Positions 52,681 to 61,684 of a DNA stretch of 64,000 nucleotides are shown here, in pieces. The DNA is from Akkermansiaceae bacterium UBA7331. GTDB taxonomy: Bacteria > Verrucomicrobiota > Verrucomicrobiia > Verrucomicrobiales > Akkermansiaceae. Location: the NCBI GenBank assembly GCA_002471255.1, contig DKPP01000004.1, positions 106,406-170,405 of the forward strand, in the 5' to 3' direction. The position numbers and the translations under genes are program-made. Each line of letters opens with the position of its first letter. The first letter of the stretch is position 1. The notes under the pieces were generated by a model that was not told the DNA's origin, made no database searches, and worked only from the letters and a program-made list of their open reading frames with translations.

Positions 52681-53091
52681 TTATTTCGTGTCTTGAGGTA
52701 AATTTTTAGTGGCCATTTGTTTGTCTGCGTTGGATTGCCAAACAGCTTTTAAAATTGCTGAAAGTAGGGCGATAAACATTCCGACAATCAGATAATGGAA
52801 TGCTTGAATACTTGCTGAAACCCAACATGGTACGGCAATTAGAACAATGATTGCACACAAGAAAGTGCCCACAATACATATTTTACCCAAAGTAATTGCA
52901 GTCTTAATGTAGCCGGGGAGAGGTCTTTCATTTAATACCTTGTATTCTCGATATTCTACCGGGATAATAACAAACTCTTTTTTACATATATTGCATTTTC
53001 CAAAATTTCCTTTAAGTGACTCCGGCTTCTTGTTGATTGATGAGCAATAAGGGCAACGTGTACGAATAGTGTTTTCTTGCATAGATATCAT
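52681..53091 (-). CDS. small membrane protein with N-terminal zinc ribbon
   Basis: A 136-residue protein: 'CPYCSS' and 'CNICKK' form a four-cysteine zinc ribbon at residues ~13-37, followed by two membrane helices ('TAITLGKICIVGTFLCAIIVLIAV' and 'FHYLIVGMFIALLSAILKAV') and a short polar tail. Function unknown. It converges on the array and is about 20 bases from its last stop. Start could be 53082 instead of 53091. Confidence 0.6.
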   Translation of the reverse strand: MISMQENTIRTRCPYCSSINKKPESLKGNFGKCNICKKEFVIIPVEYREYKVLNERPLPGYIKTAITLGKICIVGTFLCAIIVLIAVPCWVSASIQAFHYLIVGMFIALLSAILKAVWQSNADKQMATKNLPQDTK

Positions 53092-53210
53092 TTTATTTTC
53101 TATTTTTATTCATCATTCGCAAGAATAAAATAGGCGAATAGAGTATGTTGAGCTGCCCTTATGATGACTAATTCGGATTCTAATCTACAATAGTAGTTAT
53201 ATTTAATCAT

Positions 53211-53253
53211 AAAAAGAGGAATGTCGGCTAGTTGCCTACACTCCTCTTTTTTT
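53211..53253 (-). terminator. rho-independent terminator after superoxide dismutase
   Basis: Stem AAAAAGAGGA / TCCTCTTTTT with a ~21-base loop. On the minus strand it ends in a T run, 24 bases past the SOD stop; the A/T tails suit both directions. Confidence 0.8.
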
Positions 53254-53276
53254 GCGCTTATGTATGGTTTAAAACT

Positions 53277-54029
53277 TTATTTGCCGATTGCTGCGAGATA
53301 GCGCTGCTCTACATCATCCCAATTAACCAATTTCATGAAATCTTCCACAAAGGCGGCACGATTATTTTGATGCTTGAGATAGTAAGCGTGCTCCCATACG
53401 TCACAGACAAGTAATGGAACAAGACCGGGAATCTCAATGTTTTGGTGTTTTTCCGCACCGCAGATAACCAAAGTCTTACTTATCGGATCAAGACCTAAAA
53501 TACCCCAGCCGGAGCCTTCCACACCGATTGTTGCTGCCTTAAAGACCTTAATCATGTTATCTACCGAGCCAAATTTTTTGATGATGGCTTCTTTCAATGG
53601 ACCTTCAGGACCTGCTTTTGGAGTAGGGGTCATATTTGTCCAGAAGATGGTGTGCAAAGCATGACCGGAAGCATGGAATGATAAGTTTCTTACGTTAGGA
53701 GTGGTGGCTGAAGCATCCAATTTGCCGTCTGCGATTTCTTGAAGTTTTTCGGCAGCTGCATTTGCTCCTGCTACATAAGCTGCGTGGTGCTTATCATGGT
53801 GCAATCTTACGGTTGCTTCGTCCATAAGTGGTTCCAATGCATCGTATGCATAAGGTAATGGAGGTAAAACATATTTTCCATCTACATATCCGATATAAGA
53901 AGCATTATTCATATTGTTGATTTTCGTTGATTGTTGAGAATGAGCCTTTTCAGATAACAGAAAACCTAGCGTTGCCATTCCGGTAACTGCTATAAATTCT
54001 CTCCTTGTTGATCCGAGGGGCTTCATCAT
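53277..54029 (-). CDS. Tat-exported Fe/Mn superoxide dismutase
   Basis: Removes superoxide. A twin-arginine leader ('STRREFIAVTGMATLGFLLSEKAHS') precedes a ~200-residue Fe/Mn SOD: 'YDALEPLMDEATVRLHHDKHHAAYV' (ligand His), 'HASGHALHTIFW' (ligand His), 'GSGWGILG', 'AEKHQN' and 'DVWEHAYYLKHQN' (ligand Asp and His). Export to the periplasm in a folded state is inferred from the Tat signal; most family members are cytosolic. A perfect PerR-type box is 59 bases upstream. Confidence 0.92.
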   Translation of the reverse strand: MMKPLGSTRREFIAVTGMATLGFLLSEKAHSQQSTKINNMNNASYIGYVDGKYVLPPLPYAYDALEPLMDEATVRLHHDKHHAAYVAGANAAAEKLQEIADGKLDASATTPNVRNLSFHASGHALHTIFWTNMTPTPKAGPEGPLKEAIIKKFGSVDNMIKVFKAATIGVEGSGWGILGLDPISKTLVICGAEKHQNIEIPGLVPLLVCDVWEHAYYLKHQNNRAAFVEDFMKLVNWDDVEQRYLAAIGK

Positions 54030-54087
54030 TCTATTATGGGTTTGATGCGCTCATTGTAGAATCGTTCAATTAGAAAGCAAGAAATAA

Positions 54088-54102
54088 TTATAATAATTAT
54101 AA
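54088..54102. promoter_or_regulatory. PerR/Fur-family operator upstream of superoxide dismutase
   Basis: TTATAATAATTATAA at 54088-54102 matches the Bacillus PerR box consensus TTATAATNATTATAA at every position, and is set 59 bases upstream of the SOD start. The AT-rich surroundings weaken the case for chance-free significance; Fur itself uses a similar 7-1-7 site. Confidence 0.6.
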
Positions 54103-54157
54103 TTATTATTCTAAAAAATATCGCAACAGTAAGACTATGAATGGAAAATGAATGACA

Positions 54158-55612
54158 TTATTGTGTGACTGTTGCTGCGGGGCCTTGGTCGCCGAATACG
54201 CCAACAGCTCGTACGCCTATAGATTGGGCATTTTTTAAGAAACTATGGGGTAGGGTCACTGTCGTTTGATTTCCGGGCAAAATACATAGAGCAGTCCATA
54301 ATCTACCATTACGAGCCATAACGACCCATTTACGCGCAGCCTTGTCTGCAGCTTGCCAATTAATAGTGACTCCGTTAGCACCGTTTTTAGCATTTAAAGA
54401 TGTAGGTCTGGCCGGGATAGCTTTACCTGACCAAGGCATGGGCGGTGGTACTGCCATAGATGGATAAAGCTGTTGTAATTGACTTTGTATGCCACCTTTG
54501 TTTTTTAGGATAGAATTAACACTCCAAAAACATTGTCCCGGTGGGCACTGTGCCAAGGAACGAGAATATTGAATTTGTCTGGCAATCTCGGAAGCAGGGC
54601 GTCCCGGATCTTCTGAGCTTTGAATACGTGCCGTAGCGATTCCGGGCCAAATGGGTCTTCTCGTATTTTGAGCTGCCCACCATTTCATTAAAAGAGGGAA
54701 ACTTTGTTTTTGTGGCTGGCATCTCCAGTAAAGCTGCGGAGCGAGATAATCTACCCATCCTTTTTCAATCCATTTTTTAGCATCACACGCAAGGTGTTCA
54801 TAAGCATCAACTCCGGCCTCAATACCGTTAGGTACGCCCGGTCTCCAAATACCAAACGGACTAATGCCTACTCGTACCCATGGCTTTTCGGATTTAACAT
54901 TACTATATAATTCTGAGACGAAATCATTGATTTTGTCCCGTCTTTGGGATGGAGTGAGACCATCAGGAAATGATCTGGCTGACCAAGCACGTCCTGCAGC
55001 AGGATACGGATAAAAATAGTCATCTAGATGTACACCATCGATATTGTAGCGTTTTACTACATCCATGATTACATTCATCGTATGTTGTCTGGTAGCAGAT
55101 TTACCGGGATCGCTTAATAAGACGGAGCCACTTCTTTTCATCAGATCAGGTCGTCTTAAAGAAATATGATTTGAAGCCATGTGGTGGTTGACGTTTGCCT
55201 TAGCACGGAATGGGTTGAACCATGCATGCACCTCGATGCCACGAGCGTGGGCTTGTGTGATGGCAAACGCTAGAGGATCATAGCCGGGGTTCACTCCCGA
55301 ACCATTGAGCCATTGGCTCCACGGCTCATATCTGGATGAGTAGAGAGCATCGGCATTTGGTCTTACTTGTAAGAAAATAGCATTGATTTTTAATTGAGCA
55401 CATTTGTTTAATATGGAGAGTAGCTCTGATTGTTGTGCTCGGGATGATAATCCGGGTTTGGATGGCCAATCGAGGTTATGAACCGAAGCTATCCATACGG
55501 CTCGAAACTCTTGAGGAGTAAGAGGTACTTGTTCATTTGAGCTTTGCCATGCCCAAGTCAATGGAGATAAAGCTAATAATGGGAGCAGTAGGGAAAGGAT
55601 GGTTTTCTTCAT
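54158..55612 (-). CDS. secreted GHL10 (DUF187) glycosyl hydrolase-like protein with FN3 tail
   Basis: A 484-residue protein with a signal peptide ('TILSLLLPLLALSPLTWAW', start at 55612). The GHL10 barrel (about 30-360) has 'EFRAVWIASVHNLDWPSKPGLS', 'NAIFLQVRPNADALYSSRYEPWS', 'GIEVHAWFNPFRAK', 'IDGVHLDDYFYPYP', 'VRVGISPFGIWRPG' and 'VDYLAPQLYW'. The C-terminal ~85 residues look like a fibronectin type III domain. Related proteins act on or bind peptidoglycan or glycans; substrate unknown. Confidence 0.88.
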   Translation of the reverse strand: MKKTILSLLLPLLALSPLTWAWQSSNEQVPLTPQEFRAVWIASVHNLDWPSKPGLSSRAQQSELLSILNKCAQLKINAIFLQVRPNADALYSSRYEPWSQWLNGSGVNPGYDPLAFAITQAHARGIEVHAWFNPFRAKANVNHHMASNHISLRRPDLMKRSGSVLLSDPGKSATRQHTMNVIMDVVKRYNIDGVHLDDYFYPYPAAGRAWSARSFPDGLTPSQRRDKINDFVSELYSNVKSEKPWVRVGISPFGIWRPGVPNGIEAGVDAYEHLACDAKKWIEKGWVDYLAPQLYWRCQPQKQSFPLLMKWWAAQNTRRPIWPGIATARIQSSEDPGRPASEIARQIQYSRSLAQCPPGQCFWSVNSILKNKGGIQSQLQQLYPSMAVPPPMPWSGKAIPARPTSLNAKNGANGVTINWQAADKAARKWVVMARNGRLWTALCILPGNQTTVTLPHSFLKNAQSIGVRAVGVFGDQGPAATVTQ

Positions 55613-55867
55613 AATGGGATTGGGTAAACCTCCAGTAAAATAATCTATTTGAATACCCAAAATCCAGTCTCAAGTTCGTTCTCAGGTCATATTATTTGAT
55701 TATATAATTTGCAGGTCAAGAGCTAGAAAATGGATAAATTCTAATATTTGAAGTTGCTTATTATGAATATTGAACGATATGGCTTTGAGCTTAATCAATG
55801 AATTCGCACCTTTTAGTTCAAAAAAGCTAAATATGTGTATACACAATGCCAAATAAGTGAAACTGAT

Positions 55868-56878
55868 ATGAATCTTTATAACAAATTTCTGATAGATGGA
55901 TCGCAGAAGGTCAATCTGAAAAAATATTCTCCCGATTCGAGTGATTATGGTTGGGATGATGAAAAAAAGATGCTGAAAATCATCCAAGAAAACGGAAAAA
56001 AGCTTTTCGATCTTCAATATCGTCTCTATGCGGAAAATAAGCAATCTTTACTTATTGTTTTACAGGCTTTGGATGCTGCCGGTAAAGATGGCACGATCAA
56101 TCATGTTATTTCCGTGATGAATCCTCAAGGTTGTCGCTCTCAATCTTTTAAAATTCCTACTCCAATTGAAAACTCACATGATTTTTTATGGCGCGAGCAT
56201 ATGGTAGCTCCTCACTGTGGTGAAGTTGTTATCTTTAATAGATCTCATTATGAGGATGTTTTGGTTCGTAGGGTTCATCAAATGATTAGTAAAAATGATT
56301 TAAAGAAACATTTGGACTATATCAATTATTTTGAAGAAATTCTAAACAACAACAATACGAAAATTGTTAAATTTTTCCTACATATCAGTAAGGAAGAACA
56401 GCTAATGAGATTTGGTGAGCGATTAGCAAACCCAAGTAAACAATGGAAAATTTCTGAAGGGGATTATAAAGAACGAGCTTATTGGGATGATTATATAAAG
56501 GCCTTTGAAGCTGCTATAAACCATTGTTCTACTAAGGATGCCCCATGGTTTGTCATTCCTTCCAATAACAAGACATTTAGAGATTTAGTTGTTTCGGAGA
56601 TATTATTGCAAACTTTGGAAAAAATGAGTCCTAAATTACCTGCCGTTAGTGTGGACATCAATTACATCAAAGAAAAATATCATCAAGATGCCAAGACAGA
56701 GGAATCTCAAGATGAAAAAATGAAAAAAGGGAGCTTGGATAAAGTAGATAAAAAAGCTCTCCAAAAAACCGAGAAGATTGATGAAAAAATTGAAGGGGCT
56801 TCGGATAACGACTCTGACAATGCTGACTCAGAGGCAGGCAAAAAAGCCAAAAAGAAGAAAAAAAAGCATTCTAAATGA
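55868..56878 (+). CDS. polyphosphate kinase 2 family protein
   Basis: Transfers phosphate between polyphosphate and nucleotides. The 336-residue protein (start at 55868) has Walker A 'ALDAAGKDGTINHVISVMNPQG', lid/catalytic 'WREHMVAPHCGEVVIFNRSHYEDVLVRRVH' and 'FFLHISKEEQLMRFGERLANPSKQWK', typical of PPK2. After the domain comes a ~60-residue highly charged tail ending in Lys repeats. It heads a same-strand set with an anion transporter and an H+-ATPase. Confidence 0.93.
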   Translation: MNLYNKFLIDGSQKVNLKKYSPDSSDYGWDDEKKMLKIIQENGKKLFDLQYRLYAENKQSLLIVLQALDAAGKDGTINHVISVMNPQGCRSQSFKIPTPIENSHDFLWREHMVAPHCGEVVIFNRSHYEDVLVRRVHQMISKNDLKKHLDYINYFEEILNNNNTKIVKFFLHISKEEQLMRFGERLANPSKQWKISEGDYKERAYWDDYIKAFEAAINHCSTKDAPWFVIPSNNKTFRDLVVSEILLQTLEKMSPKLPAVSVDINYIKEKYHQDAKTEESQDEKMKKGSLDKVDKKALQKTEKIDEKIEGASDNDSDNADSEAGKKAKKKKKKHSK

Positions 56879-56908
56879 TCATAATCTGAAGATTTAAAAA
56901 ATAAAACC

Positions 56909-58174
56909 ATGATCAACCTAGCTTCTATCTCATTAAATATCTTAGATATTACGACACTAATTATTTTCTTAGTCACTTATTTGGGATTAGCAGTTGGTCA
57001 TTGGTTTTATTTAAAAGTAGATCGATCAGGAATTGCGCTACTTGGCTCTATTGCCATGTTAGCCTGTGGGTGTTTGACCTTAGCCCAAGCCGAAGCAGCA
57101 GTAGATATGAAATCCATTCTACTGCTTTTTTCTTTAATGGTAGTTGCCGCTCAATTGCATTTTTCAGGATTTTATGGTTGGGTTGCAAAACGTATTTTAA
57201 ATCCTTTGCTAGATAGACCTGCCATTTTTTTAGCTGGTTTGATCCTTTTAAGTGGGCTTTTATCCGCCTTTTTAAATAACGATGTGGTCGTTATCGCGAT
57301 GGCTCCTGTTGTGACCTTATCTGTGTTAAACAGGAAGATGAATCCCATTCCTTTTTTGATTGCTTTAGCTCTTTCGAGCAACATTGGCTGTGCCCTTACT
57401 ATTATTGGTAATGCTCAAAACGTGCTTGTTGGGGAAATGGGTGGGCTTGGCTTTGGTGAATATATGCTTTTTGCCGTAGTGCCTGTGACTCTTTCACTTA
57501 TTTTGTGTTATGTAGTTGTCTATTTTCTTGGTCGTAAGACATTTTCACTCCCAGTACAAGCGGGGCCGCAGGACACCCTATTTCAACAAGATATGCCTTT
57601 TGATACTTGGCGAACGGTTAAAGGCGTGGGCATGCTCGCCATCATAGTCGTGTTATTTGTTTCTACGGATTTGCCTCGATATCTTGTTGCTTTAACTGCC
57701 GCCGGCCTGTTGTTATGCAGTCACCGTTTACCTAGTAAAAAAGTTTTAAGTTTGGTGAACTGGCAATTATTGGTCTTATTCATAGGATTATTTGTAGTAG
57801 TGGGAGCTTTTGTACAATCCGGCTTATCGGCTGATATGTTACAAGTGCTATCTTCTTATGGGGTGAATATCAATGACCCCTTCCAACTTACCTTGATTTC
57901 AGCAGGATTAAGTAACTGTATTAACAATTCGGCTACCGTGATGTTATTAGTTAAAGTGGTAGATCTGAGTAATCCTATGAACTGCTATGCTTTGGCTTTG
58001 TCTAATGCCTTTGCCGGTAATTTGATTATCGTTGGTAGTTTGGCAAACATTATTGCCGTGCAATGTGCGGAAAGCTTTCAATTAAAAATCGGATTTCGTG
58101 AATTTTTCAAATATGGGGCACCTACGGCCATAGGCAGTGTACTCATATTATTAGGCTGGATATCAATATTTTAA
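56909..58174 (+). CDS. ArsB/NhaD-type (IT superfamily) anion or sodium transporter
   Basis: A 421-residue protein with about 11 membrane helices. Features of the ion transporter superfamily (ArsB, NhaD, CitM): 'SGLLSAFLNNDVVVIAMAPVV' in one half and the related 'ISAGLSNCINNSATVMLLV' in the other, with 'SNIGCALTIIGNAQNVLVGE' and 'GNLIIVGSLANIIAVQCAE'. Both halves retain the Asn-rich hairpins. Substrate not evident. Start is 30 bases after ppk2. Confidence 0.85.
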   Translation: MINLASISLNILDITTLIIFLVTYLGLAVGHWFYLKVDRSGIALLGSIAMLACGCLTLAQAEAAVDMKSILLLFSLMVVAAQLHFSGFYGWVAKRILNPLLDRPAIFLAGLILLSGLLSAFLNNDVVVIAMAPVVTLSVLNRKMNPIPFLIALALSSNIGCALTIIGNAQNVLVGEMGGLGFGEYMLFAVVPVTLSLILCYVVVYFLGRKTFSLPVQAGPQDTLFQQDMPFDTWRTVKGVGMLAIIVVLFVSTDLPRYLVALTAAGLLLCSHRLPSKKVLSLVNWQLLVLFIGLFVVVGAFVQSGLSADMLQVLSSYGVNINDPFQLTLISAGLSNCINNSATVMLLVKVVDLSNPMNCYALALSNAFAGNLIIVGSLANIIAVQCAESFQLKIGFREFFKYGAPTAIGSVLILLGWISIF

Positions 58175-58185
58175 CAATAAGAACA

Positions 58186-60780
58186 ATGAATACTCAAACG
58201 ACAACAAAAACTCAGGCTCCTTATATGATGGATTCTGAGACTATTGCTAAAGTGCCGATAGCAGATGTCTATCAGCATTTAAATGCGACTGATCAGGGTC
58301 TTACTTCTCAAGAAGCGGATAAACGACTACAGCAATGCGGTCAAAATGCATTACCCGAGGTAAAAGACAGTATGATTATGAAACTGCTCAAGATGTTCTG
58401 GGGACCTATTCCTTGGATGATTGAAGCAGCGGCTATCTTGTCAATTATTGCAGGTGATTTGCGCGATTTTATCGTCATTATGGTTATGCTCATTTTGAAT
58501 GCGGTAATCGGTTTTTGGGAAGAATTTAAGGCAGGTAACGCTTTAGCCTCATTAAAAAAAGGCTTAGCATTCAATGCAAATGTTTTGCGTGACGGTAAAT
58601 GGATTACTGTGCCGGCCGCCACGTTGGTGCCGGGCGATGTCATTGACGTCAAACTTGGTGATGTGATTCCCGCAGACGTAAAATTGATATCAGGTCAATA
58701 TTTGAGTGTCGATCAAGCAGCTTTGACCGGAGAATCGCTTCCGGTAAGTAAAAAAATCGGAGACGTGGGATATTCCAGTTCCATCGTTAAAGAAGGTGAG
58801 ATGAATGCCATTGTAACTGCCACGGGTTCGTATTCATTTTTTGGGAAAACCGCTCAATTGGTTTCAGCTGCCGGTAATGTGTCGCACTTTCAAAGAACGG
58901 TTATGTTGGTCGGTAACTTCTTGATCATTGTTGCCGCCGTATTATGTATTATTTTATCATTTGTCGTTCTCTGCCGTGACTATGCCGAACCCGGTGGTAT
59001 CACCGTGCATAAAGTATTGGAATTAGTTAAGTTTATCTTAATTTTAGCTGTGGCTTCGATTCCTGTGGCGATGCCGGCAGTGTTGTCTATTGCCATGGCT
59101 TTAGGTGCCTTGAATATGTCACGGTATAAGGCTATTGTCGCTAAATTACAATCGATTGAAGAAATCGCTAGTGTTGATATTCTTTGCTCGGATAAGACAG
59201 GTACCTTGACGAAAAATCAATTAACGCTGGGAGATGCTCAACTGTTTGGCGCAGCAAATGCCGATGCCTGTATTTTGGCAGGTGCCTTAGCTACGAAACA
59301 GAATAGCGACGACCCCATAGACCAAACCGTCTTACGTGGTCTGAAAGATCAATCGGCATTATCACAATACAAAATGACCAATTTCGTGCCTTTTGATCCT
59401 GTATCAAAACGCACGGAAAGTACTATTGTCGGACCTGATGGGAAAACGACACAATATGCCAAGGGTGCTCCTCAAGTCATCATTGGTATGAGTGATGCGG
59501 ATGACGCGACGAAAACTAAAGCTACTAATTGTGTCGCCGACTTTGCAGCGAAGGGCTATCGTATGCTTGGTGTCGCTCAGTCCTTAGATGATGGCAAAAC
59601 ATGGCAATTATTGGGATTATTACCAATGTTTGACCCCCCACGTGATGATTCGGCAGAAATGATTGCACAGGCTAAAGCTTATGGTTTATCCGTTAAAATG
59701 GTAACAGGTGATGATATTGCTATTGCCTCGGAAATCGCAGGCAAGCTTGGTATGGGCACTCATATTGTTAAAGCTTCCGATGTGTTTACATCCTCCGACA
59801 TGGATCATATTTCAGACGCAGTAGCACAAAACGTGGAAAAAGCCGATGGTTTCGGACGAGTATTCCCAGAGGACAAATACGGTATCGTTAAAGCATTGCA
59901 ACAACGTGGTCATATTGTAGCCATGACCGGTGACGGTGTAAACGATGCTCCTGCTTTGAAACAGGCGGATGCCGGTATTGCCGTATCCGGAGCAGTCGCT
60001 GCAGCTCGAGCCGCTGCGGCATTGATCCTTATCGAACCGGGTTTGAGTGTTATTATTAAAGCCATACAGGTAGCACGCCAGATTTTCATGCGCATGTATA
60101 GCTATGTCGTTTATCGCGTAGCGATGAGTATGGACATTATGTTCTTTGTCGTGCTATGTATGATTATATTCCCCGGGGTCGAGCCTCTAAGCGCAATCAT
60201 GATTATTGCTTTAGCTTTATTAGATGATATTCCTATCATGACTATCGCTTATGATAACACACCGATTTCAGCCAAACCTCTTCGCTGGCGGATGGGTAGG
60301 GTTTTGTCGATTTCCTCAGTTTTAGGACTATTTTCGTTGTGCCAAACCTTTGTTTTATTCTGTGTCGGATATTATCTGTTGCAAAATGGGCATACCTTCT
60401 TTGGTGTGGAAATGACGGAAGGTATTTTACAAACAATGGTCTTCTTACAATTGGTAGTGGGCGGTCACTTACTTCTCTTCGTTACCAGAAGCCATAAAGC
60501 ATTCTTTAGACCTCCATATCCTAGTTGGATCTTGTTAGGTGCAATCTTTGGTACGCAAATCTTTGCTGCTTTGATGGCAGGGTTCGGTTGGTTAGTACCA
60601 ACATTACCTTGGATTTTAATTGCCGTTGTTTGGATTTATAACATTATTGCTATGTTTATCGCTGATTTGATCAAACATATTACATATTCATTGATGAACT
60701 TTGAAGTACACCATCAAAAAGAATTCTTGAAACGTGTAAATACCAATTTGAGACAACCCGGCTCTAAACCGTCGTTATAG
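58186..60780 (+). CDS. plasma-membrane-type P-type H+-ATPase (P3A)
   Basis: An 864-residue pump with 'LTGESLPV', phosphorylation motif 'CSDKTGTLTKNQLTL', 'MFDPPRDDSAEMI', 'MVTGDDIAIASEIAGKLGMG' and 'AMTGDGVNDAPALKQADAGIAVSGAVAAARAAA'. Helix 6 reads 'ALLDDIPIMTIAYDN', the pattern of P3A proton pumps (fungal/plant Pma1 and archaeal relatives) rather than P2 Ca2+ pumps. It should export H+ using ATP. The gene starts 11 bases after the transporter and ends at a strong terminator. Confidence 0.93.
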   Translation: MNTQTTTKTQAPYMMDSETIAKVPIADVYQHLNATDQGLTSQEADKRLQQCGQNALPEVKDSMIMKLLKMFWGPIPWMIEAAAILSIIAGDLRDFIVIMVMLILNAVIGFWEEFKAGNALASLKKGLAFNANVLRDGKWITVPAATLVPGDVIDVKLGDVIPADVKLISGQYLSVDQAALTGESLPVSKKIGDVGYSSSIVKEGEMNAIVTATGSYSFFGKTAQLVSAAGNVSHFQRTVMLVGNFLIIVAAVLCIILSFVVLCRDYAEPGGITVHKVLELVKFILILAVASIPVAMPAVLSIAMALGALNMSRYKAIVAKLQSIEEIASVDILCSDKTGTLTKNQLTLGDAQLFGAANADACILAGALATKQNSDDPIDQTVLRGLKDQSALSQYKMTNFVPFDPVSKRTESTIVGPDGKTTQYAKGAPQVIIGMSDADDATKTKATNCVADFAAKGYRMLGVAQSLDDGKTWQLLGLLPMFDPPRDDSAEMIAQAKAYGLSVKMVTGDDIAIASEIAGKLGMGTHIVKASDVFTSSDMDHISDAVAQNVEKADGFGRVFPEDKYGIVKALQQRGHIVAMTGDGVNDAPALKQADAGIAVSGAVAAARAAAALILIEPGLSVIIKAIQVARQIFMRMYSYVVYRVAMSMDIMFFVVLCMIIFPGVEPLSAIMIIALALLDDIPIMTIAYDNTPISAKPLRWRMGRVLSISSVLGLFSLCQTFVLFCVGYYLLQNGHTFFGVEMTEGILQTMVFLQLVVGGHLLLFVTRSHKAFFRPPYPSWILLGAIFGTQIFAALMAGFGWLVPTLPWILIAVVWIYNIIAMFIADLIKHITYSLMNFEVHHQKEFLKRVNTNLRQPGSKPSL

Positions 60781-60806
60781 TATATAAAAGCACTGATTTG
60801 TTTTCA

Positions 60807-60846
60807 CACGCCCAAGTTCGCTAGAGAGCTTGGGCGTGATCTTTTT
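60807..60846 (+). terminator. rho-independent terminator after the H+-ATPase
   Basis: Perfect stem CACGCCCAAG / CTTGGGCGTG, then five T. Confidence 0.9.
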
Positions 60847-60914
60847 GGTAAGTAAGTTGTTTCAACAATTATTGGCTTGAAAAAACCATTGGAGATGAAT
60901 AATAATGATTGGTA

Positions 60915-61367
60915 ATGAAAAAGTTGCTTATTCTCATCTTAACCTTTTTTGCAGGCACTCTTATGTTGGCTAAGGGAGAAAATCCGGTCATTACTTCAAT
61001 GCATCAACAAGCCTTTATCATGGGGATGATGCATGGAGAAATGTGGTTTGAAAATTTACCTTCCAAACAGCCATATCCGGATAAATCTAAAAACAAAAAA
61101 TATATCGTAGATTTGGTTTCTAAGAAAAAACATGAAATTCGTACAGAAGCGGAATCTTATGAATATTCAAATGATAAAGATTTTTATCAATTTTATCTAG
61201 GATATCGTCAAGCAGCACTCAACAAGATGGATCATTATCAAAGTGTGGCTCGTGAGAAAAAACCTGATCTAAAATATCAAACGCATTACGATCTTTTTCG
61301 TAATGCGCATAAATTAGGTGCCGATATGGCTAAGGCTAATAAAAATATTGATTTATCCACACTTTGA
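60915..61367 (+). CDS. small secreted protein of unknown function
   Basis: A 150-residue protein with signal 'LLILILTFFAGTLMLAKG' (ATG at 60915 preferred over a TTG). The mature part is helical and Lys-, His- and Tyr-rich: 'ITSMHQQAFIMGMMHGEMWF', 'DFYQFYLGYRQAALNKMDHYQ', 'THYDLFRNAHKLGADMAK'. No cysteines and no known motif. It stands alone between two terminators and converges on the autotransporter. Confidence 0.6.
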   Translation: MKKLLILILTFFAGTLMLAKGENPVITSMHQQAFIMGMMHGEMWFENLPSKQPYPDKSKNKKYIVDLVSKKKHEIRTEAESYEYSNDKDFYQFYLGYRQAALNKMDHYQSVAREKKPDLKYQTHYDLFRNAHKLGADMAKANKNIDLSTL

Positions 61368-61399
61368 CTATCATCATTATTTGTCAAAATGATGATAGT
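61367..61399 (+). terminator. terminator after the small secreted protein gene
   Basis: Stem GACTATCATCAT / ATGATGATAGTC, then AATTATTTGTTTT, a T-rich tail. Confidence 0.75.
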
Positions 61400-61411
61400 C
61401 AATTATTTGTT

Positions 61412-61624
61412 TTAGAATGCGTATGAGGCTCCGACTCTGAAGCTTTGGTTGACGTTGCGGCTGGATGTGGAAATTCCGTATCCGGTATAACTATTCCATT
61501 GTTTGCTGTTAAGATATTGCCATTGTAATCCGAAGTAGGGAAGGGTGGAAAAGGATTCATTTACATCATATTGATAAACAAGCTGAGATTGTATGGCAAA
61601 ATTGTCATTACTCCATTTGCCTCC
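61412..61624 (-). pseudogene. C-terminal remnant of an autotransporter/outer-membrane beta-barrel
   Basis: Minus-strand codons from about 61624 down to a TAA at 61412-61414 read 'GGKWSNDNFAIQSQ', 'LVYQYDVNESFSTLPYFG', 'LQWQYLNSKQWNSYTGYG' and 'NVNQSFRVGASYAF', alternating polar/hydrophobic strands ending in an aromatic C-terminal Phe, as in outer-membrane barrels. There is no start codon, promoter or passenger. It begins right after the terminator of the intact autotransporter and is in frame with that gene's stop, which suggests loss of the rest of a second tandem autotransporter. Confidence 0.65.
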
Positions 61625-61626
61625 GA

Positions 61627-61662
61627 AAAACCTCGCTTGATATGAATCAAGCGAGGTTTTTT
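61627..61662 (-). terminator. rho-independent terminator after the autotransporter
   Basis: Minus-strand stem AACCTCGCTTGA / TCAAGCGAGGTT, then five T. It lies ~22 bases past the autotransporter stop. Confidence 0.85.
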
Positions 61663-61684
61663 GATGATTTGATGTTGTAAATGC

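Noticed and set aside
55700..56044. 114-residue minus-strand ORF with hydrophobic Ile/Phe/Leu content at the 5' end of ppk2
   Set aside because: It overlaps the ppk2 coding region antisense, and its composition reflects the AT-rich complement; it is a shadow.
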